The notes under the pieces: generated by a model | What the model was told of the DNA's origin: nothing | The model's input: the letters and a program-made list of their open reading frames with translations, nothing else | The model's database searches: none | Shown here: in pieces, positions 1-9,012 of the stretch | How the letters are laid out: every line of letters starts with the position of its first letter | Position numbering within the stretch: position 1 is the first letter of the stretch | Position numbers and translations under genes: made by a program | Source: Spartobacteria bacterium | GTDB taxonomy: Bacteria > Verrucomicrobiota > Verrucomicrobiia > Chthoniobacterales > UBA6821 | Length of the DNA: 41,524 nt | Direction: 5' to 3' | Assembly: GCA_947482345.1 (NCBI GenBank) | Contig: CANKJN010000008.1 | Coordinates: 1-41,524, forward strand

Positions 1-624
1 ACTTCAAATCCAGAAATTCTAAAACCACTTCTAACCAAAATCACCCTTCCTACCCCTTCAATACTTAATCAGCACTCAGTCTTTATGCCCCTGTGGGATG
101 GCTGTGAATTGAATTAGAAGGTGGTGACAAAGAATTTTATCAGGATGCAACGGATGCGAAGCAACGGCCAAGCAAGCAAATAAGGAAAACAGGAATGGAG
201 GGAAATTGGCAGGCGGGTCGGGATTGGATACCGAAGGAACCACGAAACACAGGCACGAAATTAAGGAAGTCATTGGACTCCATTTTCCCTTCTCTCACCC
301 CTCGGCATTTCGTGACTTTCGCGTTTTGTCATGCCCGGCCGTTGCTGCGCATCAGTTACGGCGTGGTTCTACCTCCCTTGCTTCGACTTCACCATCTTGG
401 TGAACACACCAGACCTGTTGTCAGGGTTCCATTGCAAAATCTGGGTTTAATCAGCGCTTCCTTAAGGCCGAGACTCTGGGGCGCGGGTAGTGAGGCTCTG
501 GCACGGCCTTCTTTCTACTCTCGATCACCCTGAAGACCCTTCCCATCGGCATGGCCTACGCCATCTGGTCCGGGTGGGTACGGCTCTGGCCGCCGTCGAG
601 ATGACCAATGAACCAACCGGTCAG
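1..624. other. Intergenic region with repeat relics
   Basis: I see no convincing gene here; the short open frames have no recognisable domain. The stretch holds worn pieces of repeats found elsewhere in the window. At 145-180 there is a copy of a motif (core ACGGATGCGAAGCAACGGCC) also present near 41400. At 333-362 a reverse-complement relative has TGCgcaGCA in place of TGCgaaGCA. At 446-462 lies one terminus of the 277-bp MITE-like element, followed by TA at 463-464. Confidence 0.55.
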
Positions 625-1833
625 CTAGCATGCCCGATCAAGGACCTCGTCACCCCCGAAGACCGAGGCAACGCGTTTCCACTGCGGGCGCATGTCGACG
701 ACCACACCCTTCTCCATCGCTTCGTCCACGGCGTTGGCGACCACAAGCGACCTTATCCCTTCCGTGAATCCCGCGGCGGGAGCGCGACTTTCAGCCAGAA
801 CGTCTGCGAGTTCCCTGGCCATAAGTTCATCGCCCCCGGCATGTCCGGAGCCGGCAATCGGCTTGTGGCAGGAAATTAGTTTCTCCCAGCCGATCCGCCC
901 GACTTCCAATTCGCCGGTGTAGGCGTCAAAGCGCATGGATCCCTCCGTGCCACAGAAATAGAAGCGCCTTTCCGGGATGCCCGCGTTGCACTGGGTGTGG
1001 AACGTCCCCTTGATCCCGGAAGCAAAGTCGAGGATGGCCACCTGATGATCCACGATCGACTTGTCGTCGCAGAAAGGATCGACTCCGTGCGGGTCGGGCC
1101 AGGCGCGGTAGGCGGTGGCGCCGTTGGGTGAATTGCCGATCCTCGCAACGTGACGAGCGTTCTCCGGCTTGAAAAAACTGCGCCCCCCGAAGCTGGCGAC
1201 ACGGGTCGGAAGACTGCCCGTAAGCCACAATGCCAGATCGATGTCATGGCAGCACTTTTCCAGAAGATGGGTGCCCGCCAACTCGCGGTGCCGCCGCCAA
1301 TTGCCGTGGATATACCCCCCATGATTGAAGTCGAGTGTCTCGTTGAATTCGAAGGAAAGAATCTCCCCGATGCGCCCCTCCTCCAAAAACTTCCGGGCCA
1401 TGCGGTAAAGGGGGGAATAGCGCAGAACAAGTCCGAGGGCGAAGATGCGCCCGCTTGAGTTCCAGGCTTCGTGCATCTCCTCCGCCTCATCGAGCGACAG
1501 GGAGAGGGGTTTTTCACAGAAGACATTCTTGCCGGCCCTGAGTGCAACGATGGTCTGGGCAGCGTGATGAGAGTTGAACGATCCTATGAAGACCCAGTCG
1601 ACATCCTCCCTCGCGCACAGTTCGCCAACCGCACCACACACGGCCGCATCGGGGGCTACCTCCCGGCGAAACCGATCCAGAGCGGCCTCATCGGGATCGC
1701 AGAGCGCAGTCACCTTGCTGGAAGGCGACTCCCTAAGGAGGGCGGTGATGACGTGTTGAATCCGCATCCCGCTTCCTATCACACCGATGCGGACGGGGGC
1801 GGTAGTCGGGGAGGGTGATCGGGTGTTGCTCAT
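625..1833 (-). CDS. Gfo/Idh/MocA family oxidoreductase
   Basis: A 402-residue NAD(P)-dependent dehydrogenase of the Gfo/Idh/MocA family, probably cytoplasmic and acting on a sugar, inositol or related polyol. The N-terminal Rossmann fold begins with GVIGSGMR near residue 18, and the family signature CEKPLSLS (the EKP motif with its nucleotide-contacting lysine) lies near residue 106. The C-terminal half is the usual alpha/beta substrate domain, with an HLLEKCCHDIDLALWL stretch matching the catalytic histidine/aspartate helix. Length is normal for the family. The gene runs away from the glycosyltransferase-like gene at 1986 across a 152-bp spacer. Substrate cannot be told from sequence; proximity to arabinose genes hints at carbohydrate metabolism, which is inference. 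Confidence 0.9.
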   Translation of the reverse strand: MSNTRSPSPTTAPVRIGVIGSGMRIQHVITALLRESPSSKVTALCDPDEAALDRFRREVAPDAAVCGAVGELCAREDVDWVFIGSFNSHHAAQTIVALRAGKNVFCEKPLSLSLDEAEEMHEAWNSSGRIFALGLVLRYSPLYRMARKFLEEGRIGEILSFEFNETLDFNHGGYIHGNWRRHRELAGTHLLEKCCHDIDLALWLTGSLPTRVASFGGRSFFKPENARHVARIGNSPNGATAYRAWPDPHGVDPFCDDKSIVDHQVAILDFASGIKGTFHTQCNAGIPERRFYFCGTEGSMRFDAYTGELEVGRIGWEKLISCHKPIAGSGHAGGDELMARELADVLAESRAPAAGFTEGIRSLVVANAVDEAMEKGVVVDMRPQWKRVASVFGGDEVLDRAC

Positions 1834-1985
1834 CAGGCGAACCTACCCGTTTGGGAGCTCGTCTTGCTATGGCCGGAACGATGATTTATTTGTCATATTC
1901 GATGAAATTTTCAACGATGCCCCTCACTATGAAACGGGTTGGGCCTCATTCCCCGTCGGTTCCTGATTTCCTGATTTTCTGATTC

Positions 1986-3152
1986 ATGACTTCCTCCCTT
2001 CCCCCCGTCTTTGTCGGTTGCGGATTTGCCGCGAAGTATCCCGAAGGGGGAGGGAATTTCTCTGTGCCCCTTCAGTACCTGACGGGGTTGAAGCGGATGG
2101 GGCGGCGCGGCGTCTGGTTGGAGGTGCTACAGGAGAGTGGCGATTCGGAGAAGGATGCCCGTTGCGTCCGGAGTTTTCGCCGCAGGATGGACTTCTACGG
2201 TCTCGAATATTGCCTGCTACTCCGCCCACCGCAGATTGGGGGAGGTGCCGAGGAGCATCACCCGGAAGGGATGAGGGTTTTCGGAATGCCGCTCAAGGAA
2301 CTCCGCGAACTCGCTCCCGATTCCTTCCTGCTGAACCTCAGCTACTCGATCAAGCCGCCACTCACCAATCTCTTCGCCCGCCGCCTGCTCTGCAGCCTCG
2401 ACCCGACCGAGGTCCTCTACTGGATGGATCAGATGGAGATGGGGCAGTCCTGCCATGACGAGTTCTGGTCGATCGGACTCTGCATGGATGCGATCGATCC
2501 GCGTCTCCCGAAGCCCCTCGTCCCTTGGAAGAGTTACTTTCCCCTCGTCGACACGGAACTCATCAAGCCTCAGCCTCAACCGCGCCCGACCGGAAAGCCC
2601 CGCTTCACGACGATCGGCCAGTGGTATTGGGACGGTAACATCATGATCGGCGGTGAGTGGCGCGATTACTCCAAGCAGGCCGCCTTCGCCCCCTACATGG
2701 ATCTCCCGAAACGGGTGCCCGAGGCGGTCTTCGAGCTTGCGATGAATCTCAATCCCGATGACCCCGAGCGCCGGCGCCTCCACTCGCTGGGATGGAAGGT
2801 GGCCACCCCGCATGCCCTGACCCGCACGCCGGAGGCCTACTACCGCTATCTGGCGGGGGCCACGGCCGAGTTCACCGCGGTGAAGCTTGAGGCGATCATG
2901 GGAAGTGGCTGGCTGAGTGATCGCGCTGCGGCCTTTCTGGCGCTCGGTCGACCCGTGGTCACCGAACCGACCGGTGCCGAGCGCTTCCTCCCGAAGGATT
3001 CGGGAATGCTCTTTGTCTCCAACCTTGAGGAGGCGGTTGAGGCCTCGCGCCGCGTGCTGAAGGATTGGCCCGCACTCGCGAAGGCCGCCCGTGTCACGGC
3101 GATGGAGTGCTTCGACTCGGTGCGCAATCTGCGCCTGATGCTGGGCTCATGA
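1986..3152 (+). CDS. Glycosyltransferase-like protein
   Basis: A 388-residue soluble protein. Its C-terminal third reads like the donor-binding half of a GT-B glycosyltransferase: GSGWLSDRAAAFLALGRPVV, then an EPTGAERFLP stretch and a LEEAVEASRRVL helix, as in group 1 enzymes where a glycine-rich loop and an acidic residue contact the nucleotide sugar. The N-terminal part has the glycine-rich FVGCGFAAKYPEGGGNF and an LTGLKRMGRRGVWLEV helix-strand, also compatible with GT-B. No signal peptide or membrane segment is evident. The last bases overlap the convergent LacI gene by 6 bp. Donor and acceptor are unknown; the assignment rests on fold-like motifs and could be a related non-catalytic protein. 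Confidence 0.55.
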   Translation: MTSSLPPVFVGCGFAAKYPEGGGNFSVPLQYLTGLKRMGRRGVWLEVLQESGDSEKDARCVRSFRRRMDFYGLEYCLLLRPPQIGGGAEEHHPEGMRVFGMPLKELRELAPDSFLLNLSYSIKPPLTNLFARRLLCSLDPTEVLYWMDQMEMGQSCHDEFWSIGLCMDAIDPRLPKPLVPWKSYFPLVDTELIKPQPQPRPTGKPRFTTIGQWYWDGNIMIGGEWRDYSKQAAFAPYMDLPKRVPEAVFELAMNLNPDDPERRRLHSLGWKVATPHALTRTPEAYYRYLAGATAEFTAVKLEAIMGSGWLSDRAAAFLALGRPVVTEPTGAERFLPKDSGMLFVSNLEEAVEASRRVLKDWPALAKAARVTAMECFDSVRNLRLMLGS

Positions 3153-4199
3153 TCCTGCCGGGAGTGTGCTCCCATCGATCCAAGTCGGTTCGATGAGCAT
3201 GGCTCTCGGTGAGGTGGAGAGGGCTGTCTCGCCAGCATGGATCATCTGCACGAGCAGATCGACCGCGGCGGCTCCCGTGCGGTCGTTGTGCTGGTCGACA
3301 CCCGCCCAGTCACTGCGCCCGGGACGTGATTCAAGCTGCACGAGGGCCGTTGTCTCGGGCACCTTTACGCGGAGTGCCTTCAGCCATTCCTCCACGACAT
3401 GGTAAAGAGTCAAGATCGAGTCCGGACGATGACGTTCCCACCATGAGATGAATTCCGGGGAGGGTTTCGAGTCACTCCCGTGGTGATAGAACGGGGGGAT
3501 GCGGTCGCGTGCGGGGAGGTCACGCTGGGCGATCAGAAACCCTGCGGTGAAGCGACCCTGCACGAGTTCATCGATGCCGTGTTCAAGGACCAGTGCGGGA
3601 CGCCGTCGACCGGAGGCAAGGATCCGTGAGAGGGCGAGTTGGGCGACCGCATGATGATCGGCACAGGCAAACGGTAGTCGGGGATCCTCCGTTCTCACCC
3701 CCGTGACGACGCATGGCATGGCGGTCCAGAGCGGGGCCAGGGTGGAGGGGAGGCGATTTTTCTTCATGAGGCCGGTGAGGATGCACCCCCTCAGCCCCCT
3801 GGCCTGCAGGATCCGCAGAAGTCCCTTACCATCGAGGGAGGTGGCCGGTTCGTTGATTTCGTCGAGGATGTAACCGAGGGCCCCGGCGCGGGACCTGCAT
3901 CCCCTCACGTAGGCCGGGATGGTCGGGTGGGAGCGGAAGGCGGAGGGATCCTCGTTGAGGTTCAGCAGGGCGATGGTCGCCCGTTCCCCCCTCTGTTCCC
4001 CGATCCTGAGCTGGGACATCAGGTGGGCGACGACGGCATTGCGCCGGTACCTGATCCGTTTGGCCGCCTTCTCCACGCGTTGCCGGGTGGCCTTGGGGAT
4101 CCGCGGATCATGACGCAGTGCCAGCGAGACCGCTGATTTGGTCAGTCCCGTGAGGGCAGCGATGTCGCTTAGGGAGGGGGTCTTCCGGGGTGGTTTCAT
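3147..4199 (-). CDS. LacI-family transcriptional regulator
   Basis: A 350-residue LacI/GalR-type DNA-binding protein. Residues 9-28 form the classic helix-turn-helix (LSDIAALTGLTKSAVSLALR), followed by the hinge helix region ending near RYRRNAVV. The remainder is a periplasmic-binding-protein-like effector domain of normal length. It is divergent from araB with 60 bp between start codons, so it very likely controls araBAD and itself; L-arabinose or a derivative is the expected inducer (inference from position). In enteric bacteria ara genes are run by AraC and in Bacillus by the GntR/LacI hybrid AraR; a plain LacI-type regulator is a third arrangement. Its 3' end overlaps the convergent gene at 1986-3152. 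Confidence 0.9.
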   Translation of the reverse strand: MKPPRKTPSLSDIAALTGLTKSAVSLALRHDPRIPKATRQRVEKAAKRIRYRRNAVVAHLMSQLRIGEQRGERATIALLNLNEDPSAFRSHPTIPAYVRGCRSRAGALGYILDEINEPATSLDGKGLLRILQARGLRGCILTGLMKKNRLPSTLAPLWTAMPCVVTGVRTEDPRLPFACADHHAVAQLALSRILASGRRRPALVLEHGIDELVQGRFTAGFLIAQRDLPARDRIPPFYHHGSDSKPSPEFISWWERHRPDSILTLYHVVEEWLKALRVKVPETTALVQLESRPGRSDWAGVDQHNDRTGAAAVDLLVQMIHAGETALSTSPRAMLIEPTWIDGSTLPAGS

Positions 4200-4221
4200 T
4201 CAACTGTCAAACATTCTGCCC

Positions 4222-4243
4222 CTTGCCAATCGCGGGGCGCAAG
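4222..4243. promoter_or_regulatory. Candidate LacI-type operator
   Basis: A 22-bp imperfect palindrome with outer arms CTTGC and GCAAG and a central CGCG, giving 7 of 11 matched pairs around a central CG step, typical of LacI/GalR operators. It sits in the 60-bp space between the divergent regulator and araB, where a repressor could block both. No clear -35/-10 pair could be assigned in this space, and araB has no evident Shine-Dalgarno. Confidence 0.4.
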
Positions 4244-4259
4244 TTTCAACCTTCCCCTC

Positions 4260-5930
4260 ATGTCCTTCACGATTGGAATCGACTACGGCACCAACTCAGT
4301 CCGCGCCCTTGTGGTGCGCTGCAAAGACGGCAAGGAATTCGGAAGTTCCGTCTTCCATTACCCAAGCGGAAACCAAGGAATCCTGCTCGACCCCAAGGAT
4401 CATCATCTCGCCCGCCAGCATCCCGGCGACTACCTGCTGGGCCTTCGGAAGTCGGTCAAGGGAGCGCTTGCCGAGGCAGGGAAGAAGCCCGGCTTTTCCG
4501 CCAACCAGGTGATTGGTCTCGGTGTCGACACCACGGGATCGAGTCCGATTCCCATCGATCGGAAGAACCGCGCCCTGGCGATGGATCCAAAGTGGAAGCG
4601 GAATCTCGCCGCCCAGTGCTGGCTCTGGAAGGACCACACCTCCTGGGAGGAGGCGGCCCGGATCACCGAACTCGCGGCGAAGCATCGTCCCGCGTACATC
4701 GCCAAGTGCGGCAACACCTATTCCTCCGAGTGGTGGTGGAGCAAGATCTGGAGATGCCTCAAGGTGGCACCGAAGGTCTTTGACGCCGCCTATTCGTGGG
4801 TTGAGCTTTCGGATTGGATCCCGTCGGTTCTTGCCGGAGTGGAGGATCCGCTGAAGGTGAAGCGTGGCATTTGCGCCGCGGGTCATAAGGCGCTCTACAG
4901 CGACGAATGGGGCGGGTTGCCCGACAAGAAGTTCCTGGCGATGCTCCATCCCAAGCTCGCCCCCCTCCGCGACCGTCTCTACGGGAAAGCTCACGACGCC
5001 ACCGAACCCGCCGGCAGGCTTTGCGCCTCATGGGCCGCGACGCTCGGCCTTCCCGCAGGGATTCCGATCGCCATCGGTGAATTTGACGTCCATTACGGGG
5101 CTATCGCGTGCGGTGTCGCCGAGGGGACGCTCGTGAAGGTGATCGGCACCTCCACCTGTGACTGTGCTGTCGTGCCGATGACCAAAAAGGTGGCCGATAT
5201 TCCCGGCATCTGCGGCATCGTGCCGGGAGCGATCCTACCCGGGTTCTTCGGCGTGGAGGCCGGGCAATCGGCGGTCGGCGACATCTTCAAGTGGTGGGTC
5301 GAGGGAATCTGCGGAGGAGACGCGGCCCTGCACGTAACCCTGACCCGGGAGGCCGTTAAGCTGAAGCCCGGCCAGAGCGGCTTGCTGGCGTTGGACTGGC
5401 ACAACGGCAACCGCACCATCCTGGTCGATCCTCTCCTGACCGGAGGAATGATCGGACAGACCCTGCATACCACACGGGCCGAGATCTACCGGGCACTGAT
5501 CGAGGCGACTGCCTTCGGGGCACGAGCCATCATCGAGCGGATCCGCGAATACGGTGTTCCCGTCAAGCGCGTCGTCTGCGCCGGAGGCATCGCCGAGAAG
5601 AACACCCTCCTGATGCAGATCTACGCCGACATCACCGGTTGCACCATGCAGGTGGCGGGATCGAGCCAGGCCTGTGCCCTCGGATCGGCCATATCGGCCT
5701 CGGTTCTGGCCGGGGTTCACAAGGACTTCCAGGCGGCGCAGAAGGCGATGGTGAAGATCAAGCCAAAGGCCTATGTCCCCAATCCCGCCTCGAAGAAGAC
5801 CTACGACGAACTCTTCGCACTCTACCGTGCACTGCACGACGCCTTCGGGGGTGTGAACCGCAAGGCCGACCTTTCCGGCCTGATGAAGGAACTCCTCGCC
5901 ATCAGCAAGAAGAGCCTTGCACGGTCCTGA
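4260..5930 (+). CDS. araB: Ribulokinase
   Basis: A 556-residue FGGY-family sugar kinase that phosphorylates L-ribulose to L-ribulose 5-phosphate with ATP. The N-terminal phosphate-binding motif DYGTNSVRALVV begins at residue 8. The mid-protein GEFDVHYGAIACGVAEGT and VIGTSTCDCAV segments and the C-terminal VVCAGGIAEKN glycine-rich ATP site match bacterial ribulokinases, and the length is typical. It is first in an araB-araA-araD run; araA follows after 36 bp. The ATG at 4260 is chosen because the IGIDYGT strand starts only a few residues later, as in the family. The candidate operator lies just upstream. Confidence 0.95.
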   Translation: MSFTIGIDYGTNSVRALVVRCKDGKEFGSSVFHYPSGNQGILLDPKDHHLARQHPGDYLLGLRKSVKGALAEAGKKPGFSANQVIGLGVDTTGSSPIPIDRKNRALAMDPKWKRNLAAQCWLWKDHTSWEEAARITELAAKHRPAYIAKCGNTYSSEWWWSKIWRCLKVAPKVFDAAYSWVELSDWIPSVLAGVEDPLKVKRGICAAGHKALYSDEWGGLPDKKFLAMLHPKLAPLRDRLYGKAHDATEPAGRLCASWAATLGLPAGIPIAIGEFDVHYGAIACGVAEGTLVKVIGTSTCDCAVVPMTKKVADIPGICGIVPGAILPGFFGVEAGQSAVGDIFKWWVEGICGGDAALHVTLTREAVKLKPGQSGLLALDWHNGNRTILVDPLLTGGMIGQTLHTTRAEIYRALIEATAFGARAIIERIREYGVPVKRVVCAGGIAEKNTLLMQIYADITGCTMQVAGSSQACALGSAISASVLAGVHKDFQAAQKAMVKIKPKAYVPNPASKKTYDELFALYRALHDAFGGVNRKADLSGLMKELLAISKKSLARS

Positions 5931-5966
5931 TCCGGTTCTTCTTCTCACCACGTACCGACCCTTTTC

Positions 5967-7481
5967 ATGAAAAACATCCCCAACCCCGAAATCTGGTTCC
6001 TAACCGGCAGTCAGCACCTCTATGGAGAGGGGCCGCTCCGTCAGGTTGCCGAGAACTCCAAGGCCATCGTCGACCAACTCAATGCCTCGGGCCGCCTCCC
6101 TCTCAGGCTTGTCTTCAAGCCCGTCCTGACCCGTCCGGAGGAGATCCGCGCGACCCTGCTCGAGGCCAACGGCGCCCCCGAGTGCGCCGGCGTGATCACT
6201 TGGTGCCACACCTTCTCCCCTTCCAAGATGTGGATCAACGGCCTGCTCCAGTTGCGCAAGCCGCTTCTCCACCTCGCCACGCAGTTCAACCGCGATCTGC
6301 CCTGGGCCGAGATCGACATGGACTTCATGAACCTCAATCAGGCCGCCCACGGCGACCGGGAGCACGGGTTCATCCATGCCCGCCTGCGTCTTCCCCGCAA
6401 GGTGGTCGTGGGCCATTGGAGCGACGGGGAGGTCCAGGATCGTGTCGCCGCCTGGATGCGCGTTACCCGTGCATGGGCCGACTGGCAGAAGGGCAGGTAT
6501 GTCCGCTTCGGCGACAACATGCGCCAGGTCGCCGTGACCGACGGGGACAAGGTGGCCGCGGAGGCCCGCTTCGGATTTTCCGTGAATACTCACGGCGTCG
6601 GCGATCTTGTCGAGGCGATGGAGGCCGTCGACGACGCCTCGGTGGATAGTCTCTGCGCCGAGTATGCGGAGACCTACGACGTTACTTCCCCGCTTCGTAA
6701 GGGGGGCGACCGCCACGCGATCCTTCGCTACAACGCTCGTCAGGAGATCGGTCTGCGTTCCTTCCTCGAGCAGGGTGGATTCACGGGGTTCAGCGACACC
6801 TTTGAGGATCTGCACGGCCTCTCCCAGTTGCCCGGTCTCGCCGTCCAGCGCCTTATGGCGGAGGGTTATGGATTCGCCGGCGAGGGTGATTGGAAAACGG
6901 CCGCCGTCGTCCGCGCGATGAAGGTCATTTCGGCGGATCTTCCCGGAGGAGCCTCCTTCATGGAGGACTACACCTACGAGCTCAACCCCTCCGGTCAGCT
7001 CGTGCTCGGCTCCCACATGCTGGAGATCTGTCCCTCGATCGCCGCGGAACGCCCCCGTCTCGATGTCCACCCCCTTGGAATAGGCGGCAAGGCTGATCCC
7101 GCCCGGTTGGTGTTCGACGCCCGCGCCGGCGCGGCCGTCAACGTCGCCCTGATGGATCTCGGCAACCGGTTCCGCTTCCTGGTCAACGAGGTCGACGCCA
7201 TCAAGCCTCCCCACGAGCTTCCCAAGCTACCCGTGGCGCGGGCCGTCTGGAAGTGCCGTCCCGATTTCAAGACCGCCGTCGGCGCTTGGATCCATGCCGG
7301 AGGTGCCCACCACACGGGCTACAGCTACGCGGTTACCTCCGAACACATCGAGGATCTTGCCGAAATCGCGGGAGTGGAGGTGGCGGTCATCGATGAAGAG
7401 ACAAGGATGAGGGAGTTCCGCCAGCAACTCCGCAACAACGAGATCTACTATCATATCGCCCCGGGCCTCGGCCGCGTGTAA
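5967..7481 (+). CDS. araA: L-arabinose isomerase
   Basis: A 504-residue cytoplasmic isomerase converting L-arabinose to L-ribulose with a divalent metal, normally Mn2+. The metal-ligand set known from the E. coli enzyme is visible in order: glutamate in [12 protein letters not shown], glutamate in SFMEDYTYE, histidine in [11 protein letters not shown] and histidine in the late [11 protein letters not shown]. The N-terminus [14 protein letters not shown] is the family hallmark. It lies between araB and araD with short gaps (36 and 12 bp), consistent with one transcript. Nothing is missing relative to known enzymes. Confidence 0.97.
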   Translation: MKNIPNPEIWFLTGSQHLYGEGPLRQVAENSKAIVDQLNASGRLPLRLVFKPVLTRPEEIRATLLEANGAPECAGVITWCHTFSPSKMWINGLLQLRKPLLHLATQFNRDLPWAEIDMDFMNLNQAAHGDREHGFIHARLRLPRKVVVGHWSDGEVQDRVAAWMRVTRAWADWQKGRYVRFGDNMRQVAVTDGDKVAAEARFGFSVNTHGVGDLVEAMEAVDDASVDSLCAEYAETYDVTSPLRKGGDRHAILRYNARQEIGLRSFLEQGGFTGFSDTFEDLHGLSQLPGLAVQRLMAEGYGFAGEGDWKTAAVVRAMKVISADLPGGASFMEDYTYELNPSGQLVLGSHMLEICPSIAAERPRLDVHPLGIGGKADPARLVFDARAGAAVNVALMDLGNRFRFLVNEVDAIKPPHELPKLPVARAVWKCRPDFKTAVGAWIHAGGAHHTGYSYAVTSEHIEDLAEIAGVEVAVIDEETRMREFRQQLRNNEIYYHIAPGLGRV

Positions 7482-7493
7482 AAAGATCCCATT

Positions 7494-8186
7494 ATGAATC
7501 ACCGTGACATCCGCGAGGCCTGCTGCGAGGCGAACCGCCGTCTTCCGGCCACGGGCCTCGTCGATCTCACCTTCGGGAATGTCAGCGTGATCAACCGCGC
7601 CGCAGGGGTGCTTGCCATCAAGCCGAGCGGTGTCGACTACGCCGACCTGACGCCGGAGCGGATGGTGATTGTCGATCTGGAAGGGAATGTGGTCGAGGGA
7701 TCGCTCCGTCCCTCTTCCGACACCCCGACCCATCGGAAGCTCTTTCTGGCCTTCCCTGGAATCGGCTCCGTGGTCCACACGCATTCGCGGAACGCCGTGG
7801 CCTTCGCCCAGGCGCTTCGTCCGATTCCCTGCCTCGGCACGACGCACGCTGACCATTTCCGGGGGGAGGTGCCCGTCACCCGTCACATGACCCCAGAAGA
7901 GATCTCCGGCGACTACGAGTGGGAGACAGGCAAGGTCATCGTCGAGGCTTTTGCGGAGCGCGATCCGCTTGAAGTGCCGGGCGTCCTTGTCGCCGGCCAT
8001 GGACCCTTCGCCTGGGGACCCACCGCCTCCAAGGCGGTGGAGTATGCATTGGCCCTCGAGATCTGCGCCGAGATCGCGCTTAAGACGCTGGCCTTGAACC
8101 CATCGGTTGGGGAACTCCCGGTGGCGCTTCGTGAGAAGCATTTCCTCCGCAAGCACGGCAAGGATGCCTATTACGGGCAGACCTGA
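7494..8186 (+). CDS. araD: L-ribulose-5-phosphate 4-epimerase
   Basis: A 230-residue class II aldolase/epimerase that converts L-ribulose 5-phosphate to D-xylulose 5-phosphate, feeding the pentose phosphate pathway. The sugar-phosphate loop GLVDLTFGNVSV, the IKPSGVDY segment, the zinc ligands in VVHTHSRNA and the later VAGHGPFAWG histidine are all present. Last gene of the operon; no arabinose transporter or glycosidase follows, so uptake genes must lie elsewhere. No clear terminator hairpin is seen after the stop. The next 400 bp are non-coding. Confidence 0.96.
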   Translation: MNHRDIREACCEANRRLPATGLVDLTFGNVSVINRAAGVLAIKPSGVDYADLTPERMVIVDLEGNVVEGSLRPSSDTPTHRKLFLAFPGIGSVVHTHSRNAVAFAQALRPIPCLGTTHADHFRGEVPVTRHMTPEEISGDYEWETGKVIVEAFAERDPLEVPGVLVAGHGPFAWGPTASKAVEYALALEICAEIALKTLALNPSVGELPVALREKHFLRKHGKDAYYGQT

Positions 8187-8608
8187 TCCCGTTTTCATCA
8201 CCTATTCCCCCTCCATCGCCCCCCCATGAACACGACACTCGGAACCCTCTCCGGCGTTGAATGAAAAAGTGCTCCTCGATGTTTGGCTGCGGGTAGATTG
8301 AAGAATGCCATTTCACGCAACGGGCGCAGAGGTCGCTAAGGTTGGATCGAAGAAGGCTGCACGCTGGGTCGGAAGAAGGTTAAAAACGGTGCTTTGGTGC
8401 AAATTCTTAAGAAGCGATCCCGCTAGAAAAAACTAAGTTGCGAGTAACTTCCCTTTGCGCGCGTTGCGGCCTTTGCGTGAAATTCATCCCTCTCTTTTCC
8501 GAAACATCACACAATTCAGCATACAGAAAAAACGTGGTTGTATTACATTCCAAAATCTAAGCGTTTCCACGGATTGTTGACTCCCTGCCCCGGCGTGATT
8601 CTGTATCC
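8187..8608. other. Intergenic region after araD with inverted repeat
   Basis: No gene is supported. A 12-codon frame starts at 8226 and may be a remnant. Two related blocks about 140 bp apart face each other: ATTTCACGCAA at about 8310-8322 and TTGCGTGAAAT at about 8474-8486, with the similarity extending about 30 bp into each block. The loop between them holds nothing recognisable. A TTGACT box at 8577-8582 lies upstream of the small gene at 8609, but the matching -10 is poor. Confidence 0.4.
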
Positions 8609-8767
8609 ATGATCCCCAAGGTCCCCAAAATCGTCTTCACCTTCAGGATTGATCCGCGGGTGAAGGAAGCAGCCAAGCAAGCCGCCAAGGAAGCCAAGAC
8701 GACGCTCTCCCGTTACGTGGCCGAACTCATCAGGCTCGATCTTTGGAGGAAGGGGCTGTTGCGTTAA
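8609..8767 (+). CDS. Small ribbon-helix-helix protein
   Basis: A 52-residue protein starting MIPKVPKIVFTFRIDPRVKE. An N-terminal beta strand (KIVFTFRI) is followed by two helices (VKEAAKQAAKEA and LSRYVAELIRLDLW), the layout of Arc/MetJ/CopG ribbon-helix-helix DNA-binding proteins, many of which are antitoxins. It is basic, as expected for a DNA-binding protein. No toxin gene lies next to it: the downstream stretch is a hairpin repeat and then the opposite-strand toxin remnant. It may be a solitary antitoxin or the relic of a lost pair. The ATG is the only reasonable start. Function is inferred from secondary-structure pattern only. Confidence 0.6.
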   Translation: MIPKVPKIVFTFRIDPRVKEAAKQAAKEAKTTLSRYVAELIRLDLWRKGLLR

Positions 8768-8880
8768 CGGGTCAGAGGGCTGATCAAGGCGCCAGGTGTT
8801 TCGACTCTAGGGTATTAGGAGCTGGGCCGCCTTCGACTTTCAGCCCTTGACGGTCGTCACGCGTCCCTTGGTCTAACCCC

Positions 8881-8990
8881 TAACAGCATTGACGCCACTT
8901 GCCTCCATGCAAGCGGTGGCGCCCCTATCGGGGCTGTTCGCTACGCTCGCAGTCTACCGCGCCGCATCCCAGCGGCTTGGTTCAGACTAA
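8881..8990. repeat. REP-like hairpin array (variant copy)
   Basis: A run of short hairpins in the same order as the repeats near 14240 and 14400: a CTTGC/GCAAG stem inside GCCAC/GTGGC, a GCCCC/GGGGC stem, a less regular third hairpin, the linker GTCTACC, and a GCCGC/GCGGC stem with loop atccca, ending in TTGGTTCAG. Compared with the 14395 copy (GGCAC/GTGCC, GCCC/GGGC, GCCCGA/TCGGGC), the stem bases differ on both sides so that pairing is kept. Confidence 0.65.
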
Positions 8991-9012
8991 CCCCCTTTCT
9001 TGGGGGTAGGTG

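Noticed and set aside
6000-7214. A 404-codon open frame antisense to araA, and a similar one (37540-38619) antisense to dnaJ
   Set aside because: Both lie wholly opposite well-identified genes in GC-rich DNA, where long antisense frames are common, and show no domain.
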